Positions 43,568 to 53,101 are shown, numbered from the stretch's first letter. The stretch: 64,000 nucleotides of DNA from Kribbella jiaozuonensis (GCF_005233875.1 NZ_SZPZ01000004.1:1-64000), one strand, 5' to 3'. Numbers and translations are program-made. Notes: generated from the letters alone by a model not told the origin.

Positions 43568-45694
43568 TCAAGGGCGTTTGTGGATGACGAGAGGCAGGAC
43601 CGCGGCCGCGCCGGCCTCTCGAAGTTTGGCCGCGGCTACGGTCACCGGCCACTGGGATGAGGTGGAGTCGACCAGCAGGAGGACCGTCCGGGCTGTGATG
43701 GCTTGAGCGGTGGCCTGGTCGACCTGGACACCGTCGCGCCAGACTCTGGCTTCCTCCGCCGAGGACAGGTCGTCGGTGTAGCCGGTCCGGTCGATCGTCA
43801 GCTCGGCCCGGTCCAGCCGGCCGACGCCGGCCACATGATCGGCGATCGCGGACGTGAGCTCGCCATAACCTCCAGCGGCCAGCGGCACGACGACATCCGG
43901 GCGCGCCGACCACGACCCGCGCCAGCGTGACAGCGCCGCGACCGCACCGGACTTCAGCGTCTCCACCGCGTCAGGCAACGGCGATCCGCCGAATGCACCC
44001 TGAACCACTTCACGCCACTCCGGTGCGTCGGCGTACACGATGATGCGGCCGGGCTCGGCCGACAGCGCGGGCGGGATCTTCCCGCGGGCTCCGAACGCAC
44101 CGCCCGGCCACATCTTCCGCGGCTCCAGCACGTGGACCTCGCCGCGCAGCAACCGGACGATTGTCGCCACCGTCTCCGGATCGGGCCGCGACTCCAGCGG
44201 TGGCGGCAACTCCCTCAGGCACACCGAGCACCGCCCGCACGGCTCCGCCGACGGGTCGTCCAGCGACTCCTGGAGAAGTTGCATCAAGCAACGATCACCG
44301 CGCGTGTAGGCGCGCATGATGTCCGCCTCGCGGCGCCGTACGGACACGATCCCGTCGTAGTGCTCGGCGTCGAAGCTCCAGTCCGCCCCGGTCCGCACCC
44401 AGCCTCGCTCGACTCGGTCGACCGCTCCGTCCACAGCCAGCTGCTTCAACATCAACTCGACGCGAGTACGCCGCAGACCGGTCTCCGCCTCGAGCGCCGG
44501 CGCGGTTGCCGGCTCGTCCGGACCGTACCCCTCCAACGCCCGGAGCAGCCGCTGCACGTTCTCCGGCACCGGAATCGTCGCCGTCGCGAAGTAGTCCCAC
44601 ACACCCGAATCAGCATCGGACGGCAGCAAGGCAACCACAGCATGGTCGATCCCGCGCCCTGCACGACCGACCTGCTGGTAGTACGACACCGGCGAGGGCG
44701 GTGACCCCACGTGCACCACGAACCCAAGGTCCGGCTTGTCGTACCCCATCCCCAACGCCGAGGTCGCGATCAACGCCTTCAGCTGGTTCGCCCGCAACGC
44801 GTCCTCGAGGCCCTCCCGCTCCCCCGCCTCCAACTGACCCGTGTACGCCGCGACCGGCACATCTCGACCGTGCACCTCTTGAACCACCGATGCCAGCCGC
44901 TGCGCATCCGCGACGGTCAACGCGTACACGATCCCGGACCCCGGCAACTTCGGCAGCTGATCCACGACCCAGGCAAACCGATCCAGCGGCGACAGCTTGT
45001 CCACCACCGCGAGTTGAAGACTCGCCCGCGCCAGCGGCCCACGCAGTACAAGGGTCGACTCCCCCAGCTGCTTCGCCACGTCGTCAGTCACCCGCGAGTT
45101 GGCCGTGGCTGTCGTCGCAAGCACGGGAGTCTTCGGGTTGAGCTGCTGCAGTACGTCGGACACCCTCCGATAGTCCGGCCGGAAGTCGTGCCCCCAGTCC
45201 GACACCGCGTGCGCCTCGTCGATCACCAGCAGGCCGACCTGCCCAGCCAGCCCATCGAGCACCCGCCGCCCGAACCCCGGGTTGGCCAGCCGCTCCGGCG
45301 AAACCAGCAGCACGTCGATCGCGCCCGACCGCAGGTCCTGCTCGATACCTGACCATGCGTCGATGTTGTTCGAGTTCAGCGTCGCCGCGCGCAACCCTGC
45401 CCGGCTCGCGGCCGCGACCTGATCACGCATCAACGACAGCAGCGGCGAGACCACCAGCGTCGGACCGGCGCCCTCCGATCGTCTGATCGCGGTCGCCGCC
45501 CAATACACGGCTGACTTGCCCCATCCGGTCGCCTGCACGACGAGCACCCGCGCAGCCGGCTCGCACAGCGCCGCCACCGCGGTCTCCTGATCCGCGCGCA
45601 GCCGAGCGTCATCACCGGCGATCGCACGAATCACATCGCCGGCGACCTTCGCGCGGTCGTCGGTCAGAGCAAGCGGTCCATCGGTCTCAGCCAT
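43568..45694 (-). CDS. RecQ-like DNA helicase with C-terminal phosphoribosyltransferase-like domain
   Basis: 708 residues. Walker A is QATGWGKSAVY (residues 54-64), the DEAH box 159-162, and motif VI QQVGRAGRG (340-348). Cysteines 469, 486, 489 and 492 form the RecQ zinc site. No HRDC domain follows; residues 530-708 look like a degenerate phosphoribosyltransferase fold (VVVPLAAGGYGE, then VLLLVDSTSSQWPVTVAA in place of the PRPP loop). This architecture occurs in actinobacterial RecQ homologues. It unwinds DNA 3' to 5' in repair. A TAGGGT box lies 6 nt before the ATG. Confidence 0.9.
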   Translation of the reverse strand: MAETDGPLALTDDRAKVAGDVIRAIAGDDARLRADQETAVAALCEPAARVLVVQATGWGKSAVYWAATAIRRSEGAGPTLVVSPLLSLMRDQVAAASRAGLRAATLNSNNIDAWSGIEQDLRSGAIDVLLVSPERLANPGFGRRVLDGLAGQVGLLVIDEAHAVSDWGHDFRPDYRRVSDVLQQLNPKTPVLATTATANSRVTDDVAKQLGESTLVLRGPLARASLQLAVVDKLSPLDRFAWVVDQLPKLPGSGIVYALTVADAQRLASVVQEVHGRDVPVAAYTGQLEAGEREGLEDALRANQLKALIATSALGMGYDKPDLGFVVHVGSPPSPVSYYQQVGRAGRGIDHAVVALLPSDADSGVWDYFATATIPVPENVQRLLRALEGYGPDEPATAPALEAETGLRRTRVELMLKQLAVDGAVDRVERGWVRTGADWSFDAEHYDGIVSVRRREADIMRAYTRGDRCLMQLLQESLDDPSAEPCGRCSVCLRELPPPLESRPDPETVATIVRLLRGEVHVLEPRKMWPGGAFGARGKIPPALSAEPGRIIVYADAPEWREVVQGAFGGSPLPDAVETLKSGAVAALSRWRGSWSARPDVVVPLAAGGYGELTSAIADHVAGVGRLDRAELTIDRTGYTDDLSSAEEARVWRDGVQVDQATAQAITARTVLLLVDSTSSQWPVTVAAAKLREAGAAAVLPLVIHKRP

Positions 45695-45700
45695 GCTCGA

Positions 45701-45706
45701 ACCCTA
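45701..45706 (-). promoter_or_regulatory. -10 box for the RecQ-like gene (leaderless type)
   Basis: TAGGGT on the minus strand with 6 nt to the ATG at 45694. Confidence 0.45.
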
Positions 45707-45746
45707 GACGCCCCCACCCCCAGCCCGCTGAGCCCGACCCCGGAGC

Positions 45747-45755
45747 TGTGGATAA
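45747..45755 (-). promoter_or_regulatory. Perfect DnaA-box sequence TTATCCACA (minus strand)
   Basis: It lies in the short gap between soxR and the recQ-like gene. The 11-mer CTGTGGATAAC is shared with the copy near 16290. Confidence 0.35.
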
Positions 45756-45757
45756 CG

Positions 45758-46237
45758 TCAGGCGCACTTCCCCGGATGACACGGCTCGCCCTCGTTGTCC
45801 ATCAGGCGGCGCGGTCCCGGCCCCTTCGCGGCCAACGCGTCGTACGGGTTGGCCAAGGCGCAGCGATCGAGCGACAGGCAGCCGCAGCCGACGCAGTCCT
45901 TGAAGTCGTCCCGGAGCTGCTCGAGATGCAGGATCCGACGATCGAGCTCCGCCTGCCAGCACTCCGAGATGCGCTCCCAGTCGGCCCGCGTCGGCGTCCG
46001 GTTCTCCGGCAGCAGCTTGAGGATTGCGGCGACCTCCGCGAGCGGTACGCCGACCCGCTGGGCGATCCGGACCAGCGCCACCCGGCGCAACGTGTCCCGC
46101 TTGTACCGGCGCTGGTTCCCCGACGTACGGCGGCTCAGGATCAAGCCCTGGCGCTCGTAGAAGTGCAGCGCAGAGATCGCAACGCCGCTGCGTTCCGACA
46201 GCTGCCCGACCGTCAGCTCACCAGGCTCGATGTCCAT
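45758..46237 (-). CDS. soxR: Redox-sensing regulator SoxR
   Basis: 159 residues. A MerR-type helix-turn-helix (LSERSGVAISALHFYERQGL) and dimer helix are followed by the [2Fe-2S] cluster motif CVGCGCLSLDRC, spacing C-x2-C-x-C-x5-C, as in SoxR. Oxidation of the cluster by redox-active compounds switches on target promoters. In actinobacteria the targets are usually efflux and oxidoreductase genes, not soxS. The ATG at 46237 is chosen because GGAGGG precedes it by 7 nt; a longer start would run into the SoxR box. Confidence 0.95.
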   Translation of the reverse strand: MDIEPGELTVGQLSERSGVAISALHFYERQGLILSRRTSGNQRRYKRDTLRRVALVRIAQRVGVPLAEVAAILKLLPENRTPTRADWERISECWQAELDRRILHLEQLRDDFKDCVGCGCLSLDRCALANPYDALAAKGPGPRRLMDNEGEPCHPGKCA

Positions 46238-46252
46238 CGCCCATCCCTCCAA

Positions 46253-46270
46253 CCTCAACTTAAATCGAGG
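46253..46270. promoter_or_regulatory. SoxR box upstream of soxR
   Basis: CCTCAACTTAAATCGAGG has one perfect SoxR half-site (CCTCAA) and one with a single change (CCTCGA inverted), around a 6-bp centre. It sits 16 bp before the soxR start and just after the MFS stop, fitting autoregulation. No good -10 box is seen with it. Confidence 0.6.
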
Positions 46271-46283
46271 CTAGCGGACAGGG

Positions 46284-47558
46284 TCATGCAGTAACGAGTC
46301 GCCGTCCGATGCTCGCTGACATCAGCGCGGCCGCCGCGCACAGTCCGCCGGCCAGGTACCAGGCGAGGTTGTAGCTTCCCTGCGCGTCCCGGATCCAACC
46401 GGCACCGGTCGCCGCCAGCGCAGCCCCGACCTGGTGCGACGCGAACACCCAGCCGAACACGATCGGCCCGTCCTGTCCGAACCACTCCCGGCACAGCGCC
46501 ACGGTCGGCGGCACCGTCGCCACCCAGTCCAGTCCGTAGAAGATGATGAAGACCCAGGTGCTCGGTGCGGCGGTCGGCCCGAGCAGCGACGGCAGTACCA
46601 GCAGCGACAGTCCACGCAGCGAGTAGTAGGCGATCAGCAGGAACCGCGGGTCCCAGCGGTCGGTCAGATAGCCCGAGAAGATCGTCCCGCCCACGTCGAA
46701 CAAGCCCACCAGCGCCAGCAACGACGCAGCGGTCGTCGCAGGCATGCCGTGGTCGTGCGCGGCCGTCACGAAGTGCGTGCCGACCAGACCGTTCGTCGAC
46801 GCGCCACAGATCGCGAACCCTCCGGCGAGCAGCCAGAACGCGGGCCGCCGTACAGCCATCCCCAGTGCACGTACCGCTCGCACGGCACTGCTTCCAGTCG
46901 TCTCGACCCGCTGTCCTGCAGTGCTGCCCTCCGGAGCGCCGTACGCCCTGAGCCCGACGTCGCTCGGGTAGTCGCGCAGGAACAGCAGCACCAGCGGTAC
47001 GACGGCCAACGCAGCACCGGCTGCCACCAGCGCGGGCACCCGCCAGCCGTGGTGCGCTGCCAGGGTCGCGATCAGCGGCAGGAAGATGAGCTGGCCGGTC
47101 GCACCGGCCGCCGTGAGGATCCCGGTGACCAGTCCGCGGCGGTGGACAAACCAGCGCCCGGTGATCGTCGCCACGAACGTCATCGACATCGATCCGGTGC
47201 CTACGCCGACCAGCAGACCCCAGCAGAGCAGCAGCTGCCACGACGACGTCATGAAGACAGTCAGACCGCTGCCCAGCGCGATCAGTACCAGCGCGCCGCT
47301 GACGACCTTGCGCAGACCGAGTCGATCCATCAGCGCGGCGGCGAACGGCGAGATGCCGCCGTACAGCAGCAGGTTGATCGACACTGCCGAGGAGATGGTC
47401 GCGTGCGACCACCCGAACTCCTCGTGCAGCGGATCGAGCAGCACGCTGGGCACCGAGCGGAACCCGGCCGCACCGATCAAGGTCACGAACCCCACCACGG
47501 CGACTGCCCAGGCAAGATGCACCCGCGGCGTCTTCTTCGTCTCGAGAATCTGCGTCAC
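46284..47558 (-). CDS. Major facilitator superfamily transporter
   Basis: 424 residues with twelve predicted membrane segments in two halves. The first half begins HLAWAVAVVGFVTLIGAAGF, and a cytoplasmic loop sits in the middle (residues ~195-220). The basic cytoplasmic signature after segment 2 is LMDRLGLRKV. It resembles monocarboxylate/oxalate-formate type carriers more than drug exporters, but substrate and direction are unknown. Its stop is 47 bp from the soxR start, with the SoxR box between. GTG start; ribosome site weak. Confidence 0.9.
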   Translation of the reverse strand: MTQILETKKTPRVHLAWAVAVVGFVTLIGAAGFRSVPSVLLDPLHEEFGWSHATISSAVSINLLLYGGISPFAAALMDRLGLRKVVSGALVLIALGSGLTVFMTSSWQLLLCWGLLVGVGTGSMSMTFVATITGRWFVHRRGLVTGILTAAGATGQLIFLPLIATLAAHHGWRVPALVAAGAALAVVPLVLLFLRDYPSDVGLRAYGAPEGSTAGQRVETTGSSAVRAVRALGMAVRRPAFWLLAGGFAICGASTNGLVGTHFVTAAHDHGMPATTAASLLALVGLFDVGGTIFSGYLTDRWDPRFLLIAYYSLRGLSLLVLPSLLGPTAAPSTWVFIIFYGLDWVATVPPTVALCREWFGQDGPIVFGWVFASHQVGAALAATGAGWIRDAQGSYNLAWYLAGGLCAAAALMSASIGRRLVTA

Positions 47559-47629
47559 CCGATCAAGGGTGCGGGTTCGACTGCCATCGAACTAGTGGCC
47601 AGATGGACAACATGTGTCAAGATACGGCC

Positions 47630-48613
47630 ATGAGTCCTCGTCACCTGACCTCGGTAGGTCCGCACGTGGTCGCCGTCCTCGCCCTGGAGCCGGTGGTCGG
47701 GTTCGACCTGACCATCCCGCCGACAGTCCTGGGCGCTGCGACCAAGGCCGATGGCACCCAGTTGTACGACGTCCGCATCTGCGGCCTCGGCGGCCCCGTC
47801 CGCGCGGGAGCCGGGTTCAACCTCGTCCCCGACTACGGACCCGAGGCGCTGGCCGAAGCAGACACGGTGATCGTCCCCGGCACCTACATCCACCAGCCGC
47901 GGTACGACGGCACACTGCCCGACGACCTGGCCGCCGCGCTGGCGACGATCCGCCCGGGCACCCGGATCGCCTCGATCTGTACGGGCGCCTTCGTGCTCGG
48001 CGCGGCGGGCTACCTGGACGGCCGGCCCGCGACGACGCACTGGGAGCGGGCCGAGTTGTTCCGCAGCGTCTACCCGCGGGTGCAGCTCGACGAGGACAAG
48101 CTGTTCATCGACGACGGCGACATCCTCACCTCGGCCGGGCTCGCCGCGGGCGTGGACCTCTGCCTGCACCTGATCCGCCGCGACTTCGGCAGCGAGGTCG
48201 CGAACCGGGCCGCCCGGCACTGCGTCGTACCGCCGTGGCGGGACGGCGGGCAGTCGCAGTTCATCGAGCACGCCATCCCGGCAGAAGGCACCGAAGGTAC
48301 GTCGCCGACGCGGGCGTGGGCGCTCGCACGACTCAGCGAGGACATCAGCCTGGGGGCGATGGCAGCCAACGCGCAGATGAGCGTGCGTACGTTCAGCCGA
48401 CGCTTCAAGGCTGAAACCGGCCAGTCACCCGGCACCTGGCTGCTGCAGCAACGCGTGCGGCACGCCTGCAACCTGCTGGAGACGACCGATCTGTCTGTCG
48501 ACCGTGTCGCCCACGAGGCAGGTCTCGGGACCGCCGCGTCGCTGCGCCACCACCTTCGCTCCGAGCTCGGCGTCTCGCCGCTGGCCTACCGCAAGACCTT
48601 CCGGGCAGGCTGA
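47630..48613 (+). CDS. GlxA family AraC-type regulator with DJ-1/PfpI domain
   Basis: About 327 residues. Residues 1-185 are a DJ-1/PfpI amidotransferase-like domain with the elbow Cys in IASICTGAFVLGAAG. Residues 200-320 hold the two AraC helix-turn-helices (MSVRTFSRRFKAETGQSPGT, VAHEAGLGTAASLRHHL). Start codons at 47603, 47612 and 47630 are possible; 47630 is preferred because homologues begin just before the DJ-1 strand. It is divergent from the MFS gene and may control it. Confidence 0.9.
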   Translation: MSPRHLTSVGPHVVAVLALEPVVGFDLTIPPTVLGAATKADGTQLYDVRICGLGGPVRAGAGFNLVPDYGPEALAEADTVIVPGTYIHQPRYDGTLPDDLAAALATIRPGTRIASICTGAFVLGAAGYLDGRPATTHWERAELFRSVYPRVQLDEDKLFIDDGDILTSAGLAAGVDLCLHLIRRDFGSEVANRAARHCVVPPWRDGGQSQFIEHAIPAEGTEGTSPTRAWALARLSEDISLGAMAANAQMSVRTFSRRFKAETGQSPGTWLLQQRVRHACNLLETTDLSVDRVAHEAGLGTAASLRHHLRSELGVSPLAYRKTFRAG

Positions 48614-48616
48614 ACC

Positions 48617-49738
48617 TCAGACCACCACGAGGTCGTGCGGCTGGTTGTTCATCGACTCGCCACCGTCCGCGGTGACCACGACGATGTCCTCGATCCGCGC
48701 ACCCCACCGGCCCGGCTGGTAGATACCCGGCTCGACGCTGAACGCCATCCCCGCCTCGAGCGGCAGGTCGTTGCCCGCCACGATGTACGGCTCCTCGTGC
48801 ACATCCAGCCCGATCCCGTGCCCGGTCCGGTGGATGAAGTACTCACCGAATCCGGCAGCAGCGATCACGTCCCGCGCCGCCGCGTCGATCGACTCCGCTG
48901 TCGCGCCCGGCCGAACCGCATCGACCGCAGCCTGCTGGGCTTCCTGCAGTACGGCGTACGTCGCGGCGACATCGGCGTCCCGCGGCGTGCCGACGGCGTA
49001 CGTGCGGGTCGAGTCCGAGTTGTAGCCCTCGGCAACGGGTCCGCCGATGTCGACGACCACCACGTCGCCCGCCTCGATGACTCGCTCGGACAGCGCGTGG
49101 TGCGGGCTGGCGCCGTTCGGACCGCTCGCGACGATCACGAAGTCCGCCTCGGTGTGGCCCTCCTCGACGATCGCGGCGGCGATATCGGCGCCGACCTCCG
49201 CCTCGGTCCGCCCAGCACGCAACCACTCGCCCACTTGGGCGTGCACGCGATCGATCGCCGCGCCCGCCTTCCGCAGGGCCTCGATCTCGGCCGCGTCCTT
49301 GCGCATCCGAAGCTCCCGGACGATCGGCCCGGCCAGCACCTGCTCGGCCTTCGGCAACGCGTCGCGGATCGCCAGCACATGGAGCGCCGGCGTGAAGTCG
49401 CTGACCGCAACCCGCTCCGGGGCACTCATGCGCTCGGCGGCGAGGTTGTACGGATCAACTCCGTCCACCCACGTGATGACGTCGACTCCGAGGTCCTCCA
49501 GGCCGACGAACCCGGGTGCTTCGAGCTTCGGTACGACGAGTGCCGGGGTGCCGTCCGCGGGGATCAGCAGCGCGGTGAGCCGCTCGAACGAGCCGCCCGG
49601 CTGACCGATCAGGTAGCGCAGATCCGAGCCCGGCGCGATCACCAGGCCGGTGCCGGCCGCCGCCTCGCGGGCACGGTCGAGGCGGGAACGGAGTACGGCG
49701 AAGTCGGGAATCGGGGGCAGTGCTGAGCGACGGGCCAT
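48617..49738 (-). CDS. M24 family aminopeptidase P-like (Xaa-Pro peptidase)
   Basis: 373 residues: an N-terminal creatinase-like domain (to about 125) and a C-terminal pita-bread domain with metal ligands in VVDIGGPVAEGYNSDSTRT, FIHRTGHGIGLDVHEEP and FSVEPGIY. It cleaves Xaa-Pro bonds at peptide N-termini, presumably in the cytoplasm. A TAGAGT box stands 6 nt before the ATG. Converges tightly (3 bp) on the GlxA gene. Confidence 0.93.
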   Translation of the reverse strand: MARRSALPPIPDFAVLRSRLDRAREAAAGTGLVIAPGSDLRYLIGQPGGSFERLTALLIPADGTPALVVPKLEAPGFVGLEDLGVDVITWVDGVDPYNLAAERMSAPERVAVSDFTPALHVLAIRDALPKAEQVLAGPIVRELRMRKDAAEIEALRKAGAAIDRVHAQVGEWLRAGRTEAEVGADIAAAIVEEGHTEADFVIVASGPNGASPHHALSERVIEAGDVVVVDIGGPVAEGYNSDSTRTYAVGTPRDADVAATYAVLQEAQQAAVDAVRPGATAESIDAAARDVIAAAGFGEYFIHRTGHGIGLDVHEEPYIVAGNDLPLEAGMAFSVEPGIYQPGRWGARIEDIVVVTADGGESMNNQPHDLVVV

Positions 49739-49744
49739 GGGGCG

Positions 49745-49750
49745 ACTCTA
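49745..49750 (-). promoter_or_regulatory. -10 box for the M24 peptidase gene (leaderless type)
   Basis: TAGAGT on the minus strand with 6 nt to the ATG at 49738. Confidence 0.45.
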
Positions 49751-49783
49751 GAACTGTCGGCAGCGATTGCTAAAACGTCTTTC

Positions 49784-50560
49784 ATGACTCTGCACCATGT
49801 GGCCTTCGGCGACGGCGTTCCGGTTCTGGCGTTGCACGGCTGGACTCCGGACCACCGGCTGATGACCGGCTGCCTCGAACCGATCTTCAGCCAACTGACC
49901 GGATACCGCCGGATCTATCCCGACCTGCCCGCGATGGGGCAGAGCCCGGCCGGTGACATCGACAGCTCCGACGGAATCATGGCGGCGGTGCGGGAGTTCA
50001 TCGACGAGCAGATCGGCGACGAGCCGTTCCTGCTGATGGGCGAGTCGTACGGCGGGTACCTCTCCCGCGGTCTCGTCGCCGAGCGCCCCGAGCAGATCCT
50101 GGGCATGGGCCTGATCTGTCCGACCGGCACGCTCTGGCACAAGGACCGGAAGGTGCCCGAGCACGTCGTACTGCGAACCGAGCCGGGCGTGCTCGAATCG
50201 CTGAGCGATGGTGAGGACTTCACCGAGCTCGCGGTCGTGCAGACCGCCGCCGCGCTGGCTGCCTATCGCGCCGACGTCGCGCCCGGTCTGGCCGTCGCGG
50301 ACCTGGCGGCGATGGATCGGATCCAGGAGAACTGGGCGCTGTCGACGGCTCCGGAGAGCGGTCCGATCTACACGCGACCGACCTTGGTGTTGTGTGGGCG
50401 GCAGGACGCGGTCACCGGGTACGAGGACTGGTACGAGCTGCTCCCCCACTACCCGCGCGCGACGTTCGCCGTGCTCGACATCGCCGGGCACAACCTGCAG
50501 ATCGAGCAGCCGGAGTTGCTCGGCGTGCTGGTCAGGGACTGGTTGCAAAGAGTCAGCTAG
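49784..50560 (+). CDS. Alpha/beta hydrolase
   Basis: 258 residues. The oxyanion region is LHGWTPDHR near residue 16, the nucleophile Ser is in LMGESYGGYLSRG near 88, the catalytic Asp is probably in LCGRQDAVTGYED near 205 and the His in DIAGHNLQIEQPE near 230. It resembles small esterases or proline-iminopeptidase-like enzymes; the substrate is unknown. It starts a run of three same-strand genes with the SDR and acyl-CoA synthetase, but has its own gap of 40 bp. Confidence 0.88.
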   Translation: MTLHHVAFGDGVPVLALHGWTPDHRLMTGCLEPIFSQLTGYRRIYPDLPAMGQSPAGDIDSSDGIMAAVREFIDEQIGDEPFLLMGESYGGYLSRGLVAERPEQILGMGLICPTGTLWHKDRKVPEHVVLRTEPGVLESLSDGEDFTELAVVQTAAALAAYRADVAPGLAVADLAAMDRIQENWALSTAPESGPIYTRPTLVLCGRQDAVTGYEDWYELLPHYPRATFAVLDIAGHNLQIEQPELLGVLVRDWLQRVS

Positions 50561-50587
50561 GGGCTCCCGCGCATGGCTACCAGCGGG

Positions 50588-50593
50588 TAATGT
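50588..50593 (+). promoter_or_regulatory. -10 box for the SDR gene (leaderless type)
   Basis: TAATGT with 7 nt to the ATG at 50601, so the SDR-ligase pair may have its own transcript. Confidence 0.4.
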
Positions 50594-50600
50594 CGGCGGC

Positions 50601-51476
50601 ATGACTGGGAAGCGACCGTTCGGCTGGCCGTTGCTTGTTGCGCTGACCAACGGGCGGACCCGGATCTCGGACGAGCGGTTGACCGCGGCCGTGCGCGACA
50701 AGGTAATCCTGGTGACCGGTTCGTCCTACGGGATCGGCGAGGCGACCGCGCGACGGCTGGCGGCGGCCGGGGCGACGGTGTTGCTGGTGGCGCGGACCGA
50801 GGAGCAGCTGCAGGTTGTCGCGGACGAGATCCGGGCGGGTGGCGGGTCGGCGTACGTGCATCCGGCGAACCTTGCCGATCCGGGCGCGGTCGAGGTGCTC
50901 GTGCGGACGGTGCTGGCCGAGCACGGGCGGGTCGACGTACTGGTGAGCAACGCAGGCAAGTCGATCCGGCGGTCGGTTGCCGACACGTACCAGCGGTTCC
51001 ACGACATCGAGCGGACCAACGCGATCAACTACCTCGGCCCGGCGAAACTCGTGCTCGAACTGCTTCCGTCGATGCGCGAGCGTCGGTCCGGGCACATCGT
51101 GAACGTGTCGACGGCCGGGGTGCGGACGCCGCCGATGGCGCGGTGGTCGGCGTACCTCGCGTCGAAGAGTGCGTTTGATGTGTGGCTGCGGTGTGTAGCG
51201 CAGGAGGTTCGTGGGGACGGGGTGACTACGTCGACCGTCTACATGGGGCTGGTGCATACGCGGATGAGTGAACCGACGCCGCTGCTGAACAAGATGCCGG
51301 GGCTGACGCCGGAGCAGGCTGCCGATCAGGTGTGTACGGCGGTGGCCGAGCGGCCGCACAACATCACGCCGCCGTTCGTCCGGCCGGCTGATGCCGTGGG
51401 CAACTTGTTGCGGGTGCCGACGGACCGGTTGTTGGAGCAGTATTTCCGGCGTACCGGAGGCGGGAAGAAGCGATGA
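50601..51476 (+). CDS. Short-chain dehydrogenase/reductase next to an acyl-CoA synthetase
   Basis: 291 residues. A hydrophobic N-terminal 30 residues precede the SDR core: TGSSYGIG near residue 38, SNAGKS near 118, and Ser plus YLASK in VNVSTAGV and WSAYLASK. Family relatives paired with AMP ligases act on fatty acyl or lipid substrates. The ATG at 50601 is chosen on family length and an upstream TAATGT box. It overlaps the next gene (ATGA). Confidence 0.9.
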   Translation: MTGKRPFGWPLLVALTNGRTRISDERLTAAVRDKVILVTGSSYGIGEATARRLAAAGATVLLVARTEEQLQVVADEIRAGGGSAYVHPANLADPGAVEVLVRTVLAEHGRVDVLVSNAGKSIRRSVADTYQRFHDIERTNAINYLGPAKLVLELLPSMRERRSGHIVNVSTAGVRTPPMARWSAYLASKSAFDVWLRCVAQEVRGDGVTTSTVYMGLVHTRMSEPTPLLNKMPGLTPEQAADQVCTAVAERPHNITPPFVRPADAVGNLLRVPTDRLLEQYFRRTGGGKKR

Positions 51477-53101
51477 GGACGATCCGGCCGATCGGTCCGA
51501 TCCGGCCGCCCGAGTGGTTGATGCAGGGTGCGGCCGAGGTCGGTGAGGTCTCTCTGGCGCTCGTCAGGTCGGGCGTGTGGCGGTCGGCGGGGCCGGCGCA
51601 GTTGGTGCGGATCGAGCGTGCGCTGCGGACCTGGGGTCAGTCGATGGCGGCGCTGGGGGTGATCGCGGCGATCCGGTGGCCGGATCGGGCGGCGGTCATC
51701 TCGGGCGACAGTCAGCTGACGTACGCCGAGCTGGATCGCCGCTGTGAGCGGATTGCCGCGGGCATGCACGCGCAGTACGACATCGTTGCCGGTAGCAAGG
51801 TCGCGGTGCTCTGCCGGAATCACATCGGCTTCCTCGAAGCGACACTGGCGGCGTCCCGGATCGGTGCGGACGTCCTGTTCGTGAACACGGAGTTCGCTGC
51901 GCCTCAGCTGGAGGCGGTCCTGGAGCGGCACCGGCCAGACCTGCTGGTCCACGACGAAGAGTTCACGCCGCCGGCCGGCGTCACCGCGATCCTCTCGACC
52001 TCGGGCGGGAGTGGGGTGGCGACGCTGGACGAGCTGGCTGACAGCCGGGCGGTGGGCGCCGCCGCGCCTTCAACTGCGGGACACATCACTATCCTCACCT
52101 CAGGGACTACCGGGGCACCAAAGGCGGCGCCCCGGGTGCCTACTGCGGTGGGGTTGGCTGGGTTGACGGCCAGTGCGCTCAGTCGGTTCGGGGTGCGGTC
52201 TGGTGAGCCTGTGATCATCGGGCCGCCGTTGTTCCATGGGCTCGGGCTGCTGACGTCGATGCTGGCGTTGTTCCTCGGGGCGCCGTTGGTGTTGCGGCCG
52301 AAGTTCGACGCGGCGACGTTGCTGGCGGATGTTGAGAAGACGCGGGCCGGTGCGGTGGTCGCCGTACCGGTGATGTTGCGGCGGTTGCTGGAGCTCGGGC
52401 CGACGGCGATCGCGGAGTACGACCTGCGTTCTTTGCGGGCGGTGATCTCCGGGGCGTCGCAGCTTGGTGTGCCGCTGGCTGAGCGGTTCATCGAGCGGTT
52501 CGGGCCGGTGCTGTGTGACGCGTACGGGTCGAGCGAGGTCGGTATCGCCACGATCGCGAACTCCGCCGACCTGCTCGACGCGCCCGGGACTGTCGGTCGT
52601 CCGTGTCTTGGCAGCTCGATCCGGATCCTCGACGAGCAGGACCAGGTGGTGCCGACCGGCACGACCGGACGGATCTTCGCGGGCGGCGGGCTGGTGTTCG
52701 GCGGCTACTCCGACGGTTCGAGCAAGACCGTGGTCGACGGGCGGATGAGCACCGGCGATCTCGGTCATCTCGACAGCGCCGGCCGGCTGTTCGTCGACGG
52801 GCGTGAGGACGACATGATCGTCTCCGGCGGCGAGAACGTGTACCCGGTCGAGGTCGAGGGATGCCTCGCCGCACATCCCGCGGTCGCCGAGGCAGTCGTC
52901 GCCGGCGTACCCGACGACGACTTCGGTCAGCGGCTGGTCGCCTACGTCGTACTGCGGGAGCCCGCGACCGAGGACGAGCTGATCGCGCACGTGAAGGCGA
53001 ACCTGGCGCGCTACAAGACCCCGCGCCAGATCGTCATCCTCGACGAGTTCCCGCGCAACGCCACCGGCAAGGTCCTCCGCAGCAAACTCAGCCCGCCGTG
53101 A
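51473..53101 (+). CDS. AMP-binding acyl-CoA synthetase
   Basis: 542 residues of the ANL adenylating family. The P-loop-like motif is ILTSGTTGAPKAAP near residue 210, the A5 motif is DAYGSSEVG, the hinge motif region is MSTGDLGHLDSAGRLFVDGREDDM, and the catalytic Lys is in RNATGKVLRSKL at the end. It activates a carboxylic acid, probably a fatty acid, as the CoA ester. Coupled to the SDR gene by ATGA. The 3' end overlaps the convergent LLM gene by 14 bp. Confidence 0.92.
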   Translation: MRTIRPIGPIRPPEWLMQGAAEVGEVSLALVRSGVWRSAGPAQLVRIERALRTWGQSMAALGVIAAIRWPDRAAVISGDSQLTYAELDRRCERIAAGMHAQYDIVAGSKVAVLCRNHIGFLEATLAASRIGADVLFVNTEFAAPQLEAVLERHRPDLLVHDEEFTPPAGVTAILSTSGGSGVATLDELADSRAVGAAAPSTAGHITILTSGTTGAPKAAPRVPTAVGLAGLTASALSRFGVRSGEPVIIGPPLFHGLGLLTSMLALFLGAPLVLRPKFDAATLLADVEKTRAGAVVAVPVMLRRLLELGPTAIAEYDLRSLRAVISGASQLGVPLAERFIERFGPVLCDAYGSSEVGIATIANSADLLDAPGTVGRPCLGSSIRILDEQDQVVPTGTTGRIFAGGGLVFGGYSDGSSKTVVDGRMSTGDLGHLDSAGRLFVDGREDDMIVSGGENVYPVEVEGCLAAHPAVAEAVVAGVPDDDFGQRLVAYVVLREPATEDELIAHVKANLARYKTPRQIVILDEFPRNATGKVLRSKLSPP

